Notes: a model not told the origin generated them from the letters alone. Numbered from the stretch's first letter, positions 12,653 to 23,896 are shown. The stretch is 64,000 nt of DNA from Tetragonia tetragonoides (GCA_038025085.1 CM076143.1:10563001-10627000); one strand, 5' to 3'. Numbers and translations: made by a program.

Positions 12653-13625
12653 GGGGGTGTTTGGTTGGGTAAAATGTAATGGAATGGAATCACTGAATCC
12701 ATTCTTTATGTTTGTTTTGATTTTTTGGACTACTCCACTTGAATACCTGAGGATTCAAGTTTCCCCAATAGAATCAATTTGATACCTCTCCATTTATCTC
12801 TTTTCTTTTTTTTTGTTGCAACCAAAAACATAACAAATTAAAACATAATTATATTAAAACAACACTGCATTTTCTCTCTCATCACCATCATCATCATCAT
12901 CACCCACCACGCCCACCACCTCCACTACAACTCTCTGCCCCCAACCACCCTACGCCGATTGTCCAACCACTGCAGCCACCGCCCATATTCTAGCCCCTCC
13001 ACCGCTCACCACCCAGATTCGACCACCGCGACCTTCACCATCCCCTCACGAAACATCAGCCCACGCACCCCGACTTCGCCGCCCATCACCACCACGAACC
13101 CACCCACCTGCATCCCTCACCACCCTCCACCGTCAGACCTCTCACTGCCCATTTCGGCCAACGCGCTACCACCTAGTTCCACCGCAACCACCAGAAAACT
13201 CAACCGCCATACTCTTATCCTGTCACTCACAACTGCCCAGATCTCGTCACCCACAACCCCAACCTTCTCGCACCACCTACACCCCAAAACCACCTTCCAT
13301 CATGACCTCCCCCAGGCTAGCCCCCGTAACCCATCTCTACATTCGTTCCCTATGCAGGTGATAGTGATGTCGGTGGTGGCGTGAAGACTGGAGCTGGGAG
13401 GAGAGAGAGAATTGGGTGGATGGGTTCTATTTTTTATTTTATTGATCTACTTGAAAAAATAAAAATCATGTGTTTTTGATAAAATGATAAATGAAAAATA
13501 AATAAACTGATTCCATATCTTTCCACAATCAAACAACATTTAATAGGTATGGAGTCTCCATTCCATAGCCGTAGGTTTCAAGTTCCATACCAAATCCATT
13601 TTATTTATGTGAACCAAACGGCCCC
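12653..13625. mobile_element. PIF/Harbinger-like non-autonomous element (973 bp)
   Basis: The ends GGGGGTGTTTGGTT and AACCAAACGGCCCC are inverted repeats typical of the GGGCCGTTTGGTT class. Both flanks carry the 3 bp duplication TAA (12650-12652 and 13626-13628). The interior is a Pro/Thr/His-rich CCACCA-type low-complexity region (about 12880-13330), open in one plus frame without a convincing start. No transposase is seen. Confidence 0.7.
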
Positions 13626-14133
13626 TAAGTAGCAATTTAGTACTTTACAAGATTCAAAGTTTGAAACCCAAAAATAATCGACCCACAAATTTGATGTGTA
13701 TCCGGATCAAATACAAACTACCCCACATCAGAACTTTGCGGATGCGAACCAATATTTTATTCTTTATAAGTAAATACAATTTTTTTTTAAAAAAACATCA
13801 TGATTAAGGGAACATTATCGCCTCATTGTATGCAAGCAAAACATGTAATACAGTTATACTCCTATATAGATTTCCAATTTTTTTTCCGAACCAAAGTATT
13901 GTTACTCATGGCAACTTGCGAAAGAACGTTCAGTCAATCAAACTTAAGATAATTTCGATGACACACGCGAACATAACCCAAGTATCTAACTTAAAAATTT
14001 ATGACTTATCCCAACAAACATATCTAATTTTAACATTTGAGAAACGAATTATTAGAGCATAGAAACATCAATAGCAAACATAATTCCATCACCAGCCATG
14101 GTAGAAATAAAATAATATAATTCGACTCTATAA

Positions 14134-14663
14134 TGTTAGAAACCAAAGCTAATGAAGGGATAAACTTATCTCGAACGAAAGTCGTGGCGTGATAAATCAC
14201 TGTCCTAAACTCAAATTTGCCCCCACACGTACACTAGGGAATTCCGGCAACCGAGCTCCAGGGATACACGACAACCAAAGCTCCGGTGTACTACGGTGCA
14301 ATGGTTTTGAGAGCAAACTGAACTACTGCCAAACGAATCAGAGAGAGAGTATTTTTGCATGTCTATCTTTTTGTCAACTTGGAGGTCTATAATATATAGA
14401 GATGGTAGAGAATAATCATAATCACAATGGAATAAATAGGTAATAAATGGAGAAGATCAAGGAAATTGATTCCTGTAACGGAAAGCAATTATTATTTTTT
14501 GTAATGGAAAGCAATTAATCTTCTCCAGTCAAACTTGATCAATGTGGGGAATTAAGGAGTCATCCCATATATATGGGTAACTACACAACTTACCTCTTGT
14601 AAGCTACCAATGTGGGACAATAATATTGTCCAACATCTTTTATTTGAAACAAACATTCCAACA
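14134..14663 (-). repeat. LTR (5' LTR in element orientation)
   Basis: Partner of 7463-7991. The minus-strand direction follows from the polypurine tract beside the other LTR. The AATATATAGAG box near 14390 and the CAATGTGGG blocks are shared. Confidence 0.88.
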
Positions 14664-15454
14664 GTCCAATGTTTTAGTCACTACTCTATTGATAACTTTC
14701 CTAATAGATGAGTTTACTATCAATGATTTTTTATCATCACATTAAAAAAAATGAAATATCTTTTTATTGTCTTTGTTTCTAAATTGTTTTATTTATACAT
14801 GGGAAATCATGAGTTAAAATTAACTGATAACATTTTAAATGTTCGAACTTAACGCGTTAAGAATGAATATTTGGAGCAAAAGTGTAAAAGAGTTTGAGGT
14901 GACCTGTACCAGATGTCCGGCCGTAGATGTATGATGTAGGACAAAAAACACTTACTAGGAATTTGACAAAGAAGGTATTCTTAAGACTATGAGTATAAAT
15001 ATATTGCTATTTTCTCTTATACTCTACCTTTTCACTTACCAAATTATCACTAAAGTTGCAAAATAAAAATAACGTAAGGCCTTAAAAAATAAACAAGAAA
15101 ATTAAAATTAGCCTAAAAAGGGAATGGATAAGAAAATGAAATATTTTAACTATGTTAATGTCAACATTTTAAACTCAAAATGGAAGCACCTACTACATTA
15201 ACTGTTTGTCGGCGCAATCAGAATGACACGTTGTTTACATTCTGTTTATCTTTGCTTCTTACTTGTTCGGGGACCACTATAAGGAAGTTATTAATTAGAG
15301 ATCTATTTTATGGGCTGTAATAAGACATGCTGAAAATGTTGGCTTGGGCCAGGGCTCTCGCTCGTCCTCCTATAGCCTTTGTTTTTTCGTTTGTCTTTTA
15401 AAGTAATGAGTAGTATGAATTTTTCTCATCTAATATATATATATATATATATAT
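14664..15454. other. AT-rich spacer, nothing recognised
   Basis: No ORF of note and no terminal repeats were recognised. It ends in a TA microsatellite (about 15431-15454) that abuts the next element. Confidence 0.5.
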
Positions 15455-16390
15455 GGGAAGGTTTCCATGAGAACCGTTTATATGAGAACCATAAGAACTC
15501 ATCTTGACCTTTAATGTAGATGAATGAACGGTCGTGATTATTTTTCAATTTCATTCTACTAATCCTACAGTACACCCATCCCCACCCAACCTAAGACTTC
15601 CACGCTGCAGCACACCCAAAGACCACATCATCCCTCTGTTCCTCCTTTCCCTTTGTCCCACCATTGAAGCTTTCAACCATTAAAGTGAGCTAATAGATGG
15701 TTGTTTGACAGCCCACCCATCCCCCACTCTCTCTCCTCTATCCTCCCCCTTCCACAACTGGCCAATCCGAGTATCAGACCCACCCGCACCTCCCTCGGCT
15801 ATAATTTTCTCTCTCCTCCACTAAGACCACCCGCCCTCACTTGTTGTTGCCTCAAGTATTCCACCAGGTCTCGGGTCTGAATCTAACCGGAGATGCTCCT
15901 AGACCCACGCACTCTGTCGATTTGGGAGTAGTGGTAGTCCAGCAGCTCAGAGCAGTGCAATGGAGTTGGTCTGAAATAAGCGTGATTTTCACCCATTGAA
16001 ATTGAAAACTTAAAGCTCGTGGTAGGCTGGTAGCTATGTCGTTTAGTGTGGAGGAAGAAGGTGAGAGGAGGGGGACCACAACAGACCATAAGTATAAAAG
16101 TTAAACCTATAATTTACAAAAGTCAACCCTGTTATGTGTAAAAGTTAACCCTGTTATGTATAAAAGTTAAACATATAATGTACAAAAGTTAACCCTGTTA
16201 TAAATAAAAGTTAACCCGCTTATGTATAAAAGTTAACCATGTCTTTATTAAAGTTAACCCGCTTATGTATAAAAGTTAACCAGCTCATGCATAAAAGTTA
16301 ACCCTATCATGTATAAAAGTTAACCCGCGTTTAAATAAGAAGAAAAGTTCTCATAGTTCTCATAAAAAGGGGAGTTCTCATATGATCCTA
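15455..16390. mobile_element. Candidate transposon with ATGAGAAC ends, inserted in TA repeat
   Basis: The left end has two ATGAGAAC motifs reading inward (AGGTTTCCATGAGAACC, then TATATGAGAACC). The right end read on the minus strand has AGGATCATATGAGAAC and then two more. The outermost 16 bp match at about 12 positions. The left flank is (TA)n and the right flank (TC)n then (TA)n. The interior holds a short-repeat array at 16089-16330. Superfamily unassigned; no coding capacity recognised. Confidence 0.55.
16089..16330. repeat. Degenerate array of about 21 bp AAAAGTTAACCC repeats
   Basis: Roughly eleven degenerate units of the form TATGTATAAAAGTTAACCC, spaced about 20-24 bp apart and all in the same orientation. 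They lie inside the candidate element 15455-16390. No known function. Confidence 0.8.
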
Positions 16391-16392
16391 AT

Positions 16393-16424
<32 letters not shown>

Positions 16425-18245
16425 ATTAGAATAGAGTTCAGGTGAGAAGATAACCTACAGTGAGATGGTGAGAAGTCAGGAGGACCATTGGATTAACCAG
16501 ATCTAACGGCCAAAAGGGACGCGTGTTTTAATTAGGTGAACCACGTGTTTAAGTATAGATGAACCAGATCATACTCCATTTTCTCTCACCTCAGTCCCAA
16601 CTCCCAAACCAAACTTGATGTAATTCTCTCTCTCTCCTCGAATCCCCTCACAGGCGCACTCGTACACTCTCTCTCATCTTTCTCTCTCCTCAAATTCATG
16701 GAAGAAGCACGAAGATGCCTATCTACAGCCATGTAATCGTCATCACAAAGCATCCATCGACACAGTTTGTATGCTCTCTCTCTCCCCCAATTATAGTTGT
16801 AAATCCCTAAATCGATCTTTTTTGTTTTTCAGGGTGCGAATTCATAAATTGAAGGATAAAGTGGAGTTCTTGCTTACATCTAGTTTCCATACATATAAGG
16901 TATTAACTATTAGTGAACTTTTTGTTTTGCTGTAGATTACAATTTATTTCAGTTATTTGGGTTTTTTTCCATCTCAGTTTGAAGTAGAACTCGATTATCA
17001 ATCTTGATTTTGAATAAAATATTTGTAATGCATGTTAATTTGTTTGGAGGGAGCAATTGAGTTTGCTTTTAGGGATTTAGGGTACCTTTTGCAGGATTCA
17101 TAGAAGTTTTGGTGCTTTGTAGTCCTTAATTGAGATTTTTAGGTATTAAGTACTCTAATCGTTTATATTGCAATAGTAGTAATTTTCTTCCAATAAGTTT
17201 CATTTTGCGTGAGGGGTTAATGTGGTAGGTCTGTATTTTACACTGAGATACTAACACATGCCAATTTGATGATAATCTTGTTTGATGAGTGATAATTGAA
17301 GTAGTTGTGAAATGTTCTCATAGTACAATGCTCATCTGGTTTAAATTGATTACCGCCAGTTTTAGGTTTGATGTGTAATTGTTTATTGAGGAAAATAATT
17401 TAAAAGATAGTGATGCTCTTTGTGCTCTAACTGCTTCTCATTGATGGGAACTGGGAAGTTCAAGGCCTGGCCTATTCGTATTTAATTTTTTATGATCAGT
17501 ACATACTTCTTGTTGATTTTAATTTAGTTTATAGATAACTAGAGACCTTGTGCATGTGTGTGGTATCTATTATATGCTATATGTGTTCTCTTATTTTTTC
17601 CAGGGATATTAGATCTCGCTCTCTTTTAAAGTGAGCCATTAGACTTGTTTGAGTTCGAAATAAAGGTTTAGTTTGTTGCTATTGACATAGTTCGATTATA
17701 ATTCTACAAGTGATCCATCATAGTCTTAAAAATGACCTCTCTCTTCGATTATTATTCTGGTAGTATGTTTTATGTTGTGTTTGCTCTTTAGTTCTGTAAT
17801 GTATCTATCGTCCTAAGATCTATTCACTATTGTTAAACAATAAAGTGACCCCCGTTTAACTAAAAAGTAACCCCTCTTTAACCCTGAAGTGACCCATGTA
17901 AACTATAAAGTGACCCTGGTTTGACTATAAAGTGACTATTTTTCATCTGAAAAATGACCCCTCTCCCTTTATATCTGATTGTTGTAATTGTAATAGGAAT
18001 TTTGAATCCCTGCTCTCCTTACTTGCTTCCCCTTACAATCATCCTAATAGAGGATGTATAGTCCATCTACGCCAGCTTCCATTCAACCTACCCCATGATC
18101 TTATGGCGCTTGTTTCTTTTCTTGCTTTGCTTGCTATAATAACTAATAACTCATGAGTCAAGCATTCAAGTTATGTATTTCAGGTCGTGACAATTCTCCG
18201 TTTGGATAGATATTTGATTTTAGCTGTTTATGATCTTTTATTATG

Positions 18246-18646
18246 AGGGAGCTTTTGCACAAGAGGCTCAATTACCAGCGGTAGGGAATGAAATAAATTC
18301 GTTCGTGTTAAGATTTGAAGTCATGAGAATGCAATGTTTCCTGAAGGGTAAGGGCTAGTAGTGTAGACCAATAACAGAGAAAATATTACTTATAAACTGC
18401 CATTTATGCAGTATATACTAGAGTTAGTTATGTGTGCATGCAGCATCTTGCACATAATCATGCACAGTAGAATGTATAAGGATTCTTTCAAATGTCTTGG
18501 CTGCTAGATTTTGAAATATTCATGCAGGGGAGATAGCAAAGCTCTTTGCAGATGCTGGCTTGATTTTTGTTGCGAGCCTCATATCTCGCTACAGGAAAGA
18601 TTATGATGCTTGTTATGCAATGGTTCCCGATGGAAGTTTTATTTAG
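18246..18646 (+). pseudogene. APS kinase gene fragment captured by transposon
   Basis: The segment 18528-18646 follows a CAG splice acceptor and encodes EIAKLFADAGLIFVASLISR followed by YRKDYDACYAMVPDG. This is the conserved core of adenosine-5'-phosphosulfate kinase, which phosphorylates APS to PAPS in sulfate assimilation. The stretch just before it at 18246-18290 (RELLHKRLNYQ) resembles the preceding exon and is broken by stops. The codon after the last exon is TAG followed by GCAAG, where an intact gene would have Glu and a GT donor. Intron-like sequence is retained between the pieces, so capture was from genomic DNA. It is non-functional. Confidence 0.7.
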
Positions 18647-18825
18647 GCAAGTTTATTGAGTAACTCTCTCTGTAACTTTATGCTTTTCTCTTCAACATGA
18701 GGTGCTAAGACTGCTAACATGTTGACATGTTTACAAGGTTTTAGCGCTCAACAATGAGTAATCCAGTTAGTGTATATGCTATAAGTGACCCTGCAAAGTG
18801 TTAGAAGGGAACCCTCCTTTTTAGT

Positions 18826-18897
18826 CCATTAGCTCAATGGTAGAGCGTTTGTGCAATGCACAAAAGATGCGGGTTCAAATCCCACATAGACTTCTTG
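18826..18897 (+). tRNA. tRNA-like sequence A (probably not functional)
   Basis: It folds as a cloverleaf: acceptor AGTCCAT with ATAGACT (6 of 7 pairs), D-stem GCTC/GAGC, T-arm with loop TTCAAAT. The A box TAGCTCAATGG and a B box around GGGTTCAAATCCC are present. The anticodon stem TTTGT/ACAAA is perfect, but the loop is GCAATGC, with C instead of the universal U33, and its GC..GC ends could pair to leave a 3-nt loop. No T-run terminator follows. It is likely a tRNA-derived relic or mimic inside the element. Confidence 0.5.
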
Positions 18898-19172
18898 ATA
18901 TCATTATAGTTAAAAGTGACCACTCTTCCTTTTGAATGATCAGCAATTAGTAATTCAGTTAATGTGTGCAATTCAGTTAGTGTGTGCTTTATATGACCCT
19001 GCAAACTGTTAAAAGTGACCCCTCTTCTTTCTTAAAATGACCCCTCAAAACATAGTGCAGTTCATATCATAATAGGTGCCCATGCGAATTTTCATACAGC
19101 CTGTAACAGTTAGACATACATGCCCATGGGATTGCCCTCATACGACCAAAAGTCGCCCAAATTGTCAAGTAG

Positions 19173-19247
19173 TAGCCTATGTAGGACTCGAACCTACATT
19201 CATTGTGCAAAGCACATTGCTCTACCAATTGAGCTAATAGGGTTCTA
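19173..19247 (-). tRNA. tRNA-like sequence B, inverted relative to A
   Basis: On the minus strand it has acceptor ACCCTAT with ATAGGCT (6 of 7), D-stem GCTC/GAGC with loop AATTGGTA, and a perfect T-arm GTAGG/CCTAC with loop TTCGAGT. The anticodon loop reads GCTTTGC, again with C33 and GC..GC edges, on a stem with one mismatch. It lies about 280 bp from the plus-strand copy A. Box A and B motifs are good, but the anticodon arm argues against a translating tRNA. Confidence 0.5.
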
Positions 19248-21399
19248 CATCAATACAATAAGACATAAGAATGTTTCTCGTATTTAGGTTAAATTATTGG
19301 AAAATCAAAATAAAATGACATACAAACTGACCTGATGCTCACCTCAACTCTTCCAATGATAAAAAAAAAAATGATAAATATCTTCCAAATGCTCAACTCT
19401 TCCAATGCCGAATTTCTCATAGACAGCTTGAAACTTGGCAAAATCCTCTTTCGGTGCAATTTCACACTGCCAAAGGATAACATAACTCCAATGAATTGAT
19501 GCTTCATTGTAATAAACTTTTGTAGAGCACAAAGTCAGACTGTTTTTGCGTCAAACGTCTTTTGGCTTCGTGAGAAAATGTGAAACCATTAGACAACTTT
19601 CCTCAACAGACAAGATCAAGCATTGACAAATCAGAAACACAAATGACCTCATAGAGCCTTACGAGTGACCCCAACAACACTTACGAGTGACCCTCAAGAT
19701 AAAAAGTTTTCTGCCAACAAACCTCAGAGGTGCATCAACAAATCTTTTCCCTTGTGCTTTAGGAAGTCGACGAAAAAGTGTGTTCTGTGAAAAATTGAAT
19801 GACCTTGTTTAACTATAAAGTAACCCTTGTTTAACTATAAAGTGACCATTGTTTAACCTAAAAGTGACCCTATTCAACTAAAGAGTGACCTTCATAATAT
19901 GTCAATGATAATAACTTTAGCCCATTTTCCAGTATTTTAGCAGGTGAAATAGCTTGATCAAAGTTACTCATGAACCAATCACATACCTTACACATACACT
20001 TCAAGTGACCCATCAAGTGCCTAGCGGTAAGTCAGTGCAAATGTAATAAGCATCCCCTCTTTTAACCAGAAACATAAGTTTCCTACATGTTACATCTTTG
20101 ACTTTACAATAAGCATCTTCACCCACCATATTATTCAAAGTAACAAAGCCCATCAACCACCCAACCACCACCCCATGCTCTCAACTTATCCTCTCCCACA
20201 ACTTTGTCTACACCTCACTTCTACTATTGTTAAACGTAACTAGAAGCTGTGTATATGTATTACTATTTCAAAGTAGAAAACCAAAACTGTCAAAAATTGT
20301 GCTATGAGGACCTTCTTTGACTCGCTAAGGTATCATCCCTTGACTAATTGCAGTACCTAAAATCCAACCTATAATTTTAAAAGTCATCATAATTTCTCTT
20401 AAAAGTGACCCTAAACTCTCATAAAAATGACCCTAAACTCTCATACAAGTGACTGCAAGTTGTGTTACAGTTATACAAAATATTCTTCACAAGTAAAATA
20501 ATACAACAAACTGTTAGATGAATATGAGAATATCATAGCCAATAAGAACATGGTAATTAAAGACTCTTGAAAGTTTATTACAAACTCATGAACAACAAAA
20601 GACTATAATACATGGGAAAAAGTGACCCTTTCTTTCAATATTAATCTTTGCAAATTAAAGCAATACACTCAAAAATGACCCTTTTTTACCCATTCACACA
20701 AAACCAAAGATTGATGTTATCAAATTCAACAATTGTATCAAAGAAACTGGAGCAAAAACGAAATCATATCAGAATTTAATTGAAATAAAAAATCACATCA
20801 TCAAATCAAAAATCAGACAATACGAATATAATTATTGACAATTGATGTAAGATCGAACGTATACCTAATTTCACGAGAGAAAGCTTGGTTGACCTCCATT
20901 AGAAGAGAGCTTCGTTGAGCTTTAATAGAAGAGGGACAACTTCATTGGGGCGAAACTTAGGGTTTCCTAATTGCGAAAAAATAACTGGAACAAATTCCTC
21001 CAAATCAATTGAGAGTTATTGAGATTCTTAAAATCAATGGAGAGAGAAAGTTTCGTGAAGTTGTTGCTATGCAAGGAGAGAAAAAGCTTCATGAAGTAAT
21101 TGCTTTGAAGGAGAGAGAAAGCTTCACAAAAAATTTTGCTACAGTAGTATGAAGGGTCGACAAAATTTGTTAAGCAAGGAAAAACAAAGTTCTGCTTATT
21201 TACCACAATACCATTAATGAACCTGATTAGATCTGCGCGATTGGATGACTGAGATCGACTTCTCACCATCTCACTGTGGCTTGCCATCTCACCAGATCTC
21301 TACTCTATATATAAGGATCAAAACATAGTAATAACTACTTAAATCGGGATCAAAACATAGTAATAAACATTATACGATAAACAATAAACAATATAGAAG

Positions 21400-21454
<55 letters not shown>

Positions 21455-21475
21455 TAATAATGATAATAATAATAA
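21400..21475. repeat. (AAT)n microsatellite
   Basis: More than 20 ATA/AAT triplets with two ATG-type interruptions. It lies between the 16428-21306 element and the pararetroviral region. Simple AT-rich repeats are common integration surroundings for endogenous pararetroviruses. Confidence 0.92.
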
Positions 21476-21556
21476 ACAAAATAGAAGATAATATATGAAT
21501 AACAAAGATTTGTATTACTTACTTTTAAATAAGACTGTTAAAACAACCTTGAAGAT

Positions 21557-22150
21557 GAGAACAAACTTGGAACTTTGAAAAGATTACAGAAAATTATTTG
21601 AGAGTTTATGAGTACATGCAAAGAGAAGTAGTAGTGTAAAATTCACTCTGCCCTCTTCGGTTGGAATTCTGCTCTATTTATAGCGCTTTGAGTTGTAGCC
21701 TTTCTTCTCCAAAATGAAAACATCCATCTTGAAGTAAAGGTCCTGATTTGCTTGAGATGTCGACAAGATCATGTCCGTTCTTTAAGTCTTGAATCTGCAT
21801 CAACCATTTTTTGAAATATTTGTAAATTTTGGGCCCTTGTTTTTGTCGGCAAAGAGAACAAACTTGGAACTTTGAAAAGATTACAGAAAATTATTTGAGA
21901 GTTTATGAGTACATGCAAAGAGAAGTAGTAGTGTAAAATTCACTCTGCCCTCTTCGGTTGGAATTCTGCTCTATTTATAACGCTTTGAGTTGTAGCCTTT
22001 CTTCTCCAAAATGAAAACAACTATCTTGAAGTAATGGTCCTGATTTGCTTGAAATGTCGGCAAGATCATGACCGTTCTTTAAGTCTTGAATCGGCATCAA
22101 CCATTTTTTGAAATATTGGTAAATTTTGAGCCCTTGTTTTTGTCTGCAAA
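21557..22150 (+). repeat. 297 bp tandem duplication carrying a TATA box
   Basis: GAGAACAAACTTGGAACTTT begins at 21557 and again at 21854, giving a period of 297 bp, with few differences between the copies. Each copy contains CTCTATTTATA (TATA-like, 21674-21683 and 21971-21980) after a conserved block ending GGTTGGAATTCTG. The duplication lies directly before the first pararetroviral coding region, so it plausibly is the viral intergenic promoter region. That assignment is inferred from position. Confidence 0.8.
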
Positions 22151-22408
22151 AACTAGGCCGTTGTTTTCTTCTGCTTTGAAATGATACAACCGCTGACTTT
22201 TGTTTTTGGATCTTATCTTACCATTCTTGAATGTCGGCCAATTTAACTCGTGACAAAACCTGCAATGAATATATAAAAGAAAAAATATTTTTTTTATTTA
22301 TTTAATTTTTCTTTTTTAAAGTCTACAAATCAAATGGATCCTGAGAGTCTAACATAATTTGCGTTGAGGATCCTTCAGATGATTTCTCACATAGTTCAAA
22401 GTAGCGAA

Positions 22409-23837
22409 CTTCATGCTCCTATTGATTACAAAAATTGGACAATTCCAGAACAAAATATCGAGTCAATATATAAAATAGGATTAGCTGATTTCAAGACTGC
22501 ATTTTCAATCAAAACTCATGAATAGGGATGTAAATGGATCGGATTCGGATCGGGTGGAGCATCATCCGCTCCATCCGCGATATCGATCTAATCAATCCGC
22601 TCCATCCGTCATCCGCGAACCATCCAATCCATATCCAATCCGTCCGTCATCCGCGGATTAGTGGATGGATCAGGTGCTTAACGGTTTATGGACTAAAAAT
22701 ATTAAATAGACCCAACTATAATAAAAGTATTAGTAGTCAAACAAAACTTCAACTCATATACGATTGTTTTACCTTGTAAGAATAAAAATAACACAATTTA
22801 GTTTAAATAATAACAATACAAATTAGAAAACAAGTAAAATTAAACTAAGATGTAAATATAACATAGGTTTGATATCTTTTTATATAATTCTTTTACACGT
22901 TTATATCTAAACGGGTGATGGATAGATTCGCGGATCGGGTTAGCGGGTGAGAAATATCATCCATCATCCGCTCCATCCGCCATCCGATCCATCCGTCATC
23001 CGCTCCATCATCCATTTAATCGGGTTTTAATCCATATATTCAGTTCGGATGGAACGGGTATCCGCGGATCATGAATCCATTTACATCCCTACTCATGAAG
23101 AAACTATCAGCATCCAAGAAGAATTTCATAGCATTCCTTTATTATCCAATGTTGCTATTCAAGATTATTTAAAAAGAGGATATCGTTATATGCATTATGG
23201 TTTAATTCAAGTAGCAGTTAAACCTCTGGTTCGAGAATGTATTAATGCTCCTATTTATCTAGCTTTACGTGATAAACGTTTAAAGCGTTATAAAAATTAT
23301 TACTTGCTATGATTAAAACAAATATTTGCAATGGCCCTATTTATTTCAACTGCACTTCTAATTTTTTTGTTGATTTAACAGATCCTTTAATTAATGAATA
23401 TATGATTTTGGATGTTCATTTAAAAGGTGATATTTCACAGTTTGTGCAAAAACTTTGCAATTATTTACCGTATTTATTTTAGACTTATGTCTTCTCATTT
23501 AAATCCAAAATTCAAAATGGCCCCTTCACTTAAAGAAGAAACAGTGATGCTTCATGTTGAAGCAGAAAGGCCAACCGTTTTTGTCCCTAAGAAACTCCAA
23601 TGGGATGAAATCACTATTCTAGATGAATTTCAAATCACTCAACCACAACCTCCAAGAAACCTTGACAGAAGAGATGTTTCTCAAATCATAGAAGACCTTG
23701 ATGGAACGGTTCTTCTTAGATTCAATTCATTTAGAGAAAGACCCTCAACATCAAATGCTTCCGAGAATTACAGAAGATCTTTCTCAGATAGTTCCTATTC
23801 AAATCCCATAAACTCATCCTTTAAAGTCAAGTTTTAA
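22409..23837 (+). pseudogene. Pararetroviral movement-protein region, broken
   Basis: Coding blocks at about 22409-22522 and 23092-23312 were one frame before the hAT insertion separated them. A further block follows at 23330-23480 in a shifted frame and another at 23427-23837. The block YRYMHYGLIQVAVKPLV is typical of the 30K-type movement proteins of Caulimoviridae, which carry virus through plasmodesmata. Breaks: the hAT insertion, a TGA at 23310-23312, and a frame change. Confidence 0.7.
22523..23091. mobile_element. Non-autonomous hAT element nested in the pararetrovirus (569 bp)
   Basis: The ends TAGGGATGTAAATGGAT are perfect inverted repeats of 17 bp. The 8 bp target duplication CTCATGAA is perfect (22515-22522 and 23092-23099). 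The interior has repeated ATCCGCTCCATCCG-type subterminal motifs at both sides. No transposase. The insertion splits the movement-protein region, so it postdates viral integration. Confidence 0.93.
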
Positions 23838-23896
23838 TCACCACTTTCAGAATACACACAAAATTATTCTCCTCCATCATCCCTACATCCACACAA

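Larger units (their letters stand above)
7463..14663 (-). mobile_element. LTR retrotransposon without coding regions, nested insertions
   Basis: Two near-identical ~530 bp direct repeats (7463-7991 and 14134-14663) start TGTTAGAAACC and end CATTCCAACA. A polypurine-type tract, CATGTGGGGGAT read on the minus strand, abuts the left LTR (7992-8003), so the element runs leftward and the left LTR is its 3' LTR. Flanking 5 bp TTCCA (7458-7462) and GTCCA (14664-14668) match at 4 of 5. No typical tRNA primer-binding site was recognised next to the right LTR. The interior shows no gag, protease, reverse transcriptase or integrase ORF, so this is a large non-autonomous (LARD-like) or internally replaced element. 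A solo LTR and a Harbinger-like element are inserted in it. Confidence 0.8.
17840..20690 (+). repeat. Dispersed AGTGACC-type repeats, all same orientation
   Basis: About two dozen occurrences of AAAGTGACCC or close variants, all on the plus strand, in clusters near 17840-17960, 18780-19050, 19660-19900, 20400-20460 and 20610-20680. In the clusters the fuller unit is about 20 bp, TTTAACTATAAAGTGACCC. The spacing is irregular outside clusters. They lie within the 16428-21306 element on both sides of the tRNA-like pair. Confidence 0.75.
16428..21306. mobile_element. Large Mutator-like candidate element (4.9 kb) with gene capture
   Basis: About 50 bp at the left (AGAATAGAGTTCAGGTGAGA...) is repeated inverted at the right end (AGAGTAGAGATCTGGTGAGA...), including the shared core CAGTGAGATGGTGAGAAGTC; roughly 40 of 50 positions match. 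The flanks ATATATAAT and ATATATAAG give a possible 9 bp duplication, but both lie in TA repeats, so this is weak. The interior carries an APS-kinase gene fragment, two tRNA-like sequences and many AGTGACC repeats. No transposase was found. The gene capture fits a Pack-MULE-like element. Confidence 0.6.

Noticed and set aside
12959..13384. 141-codon Pro/Thr/His-rich ORF
   Set aside because: Starts at TTG, is low-complexity CCACCA-type sequence and sits inside the Harbinger-like element; not a believable gene.
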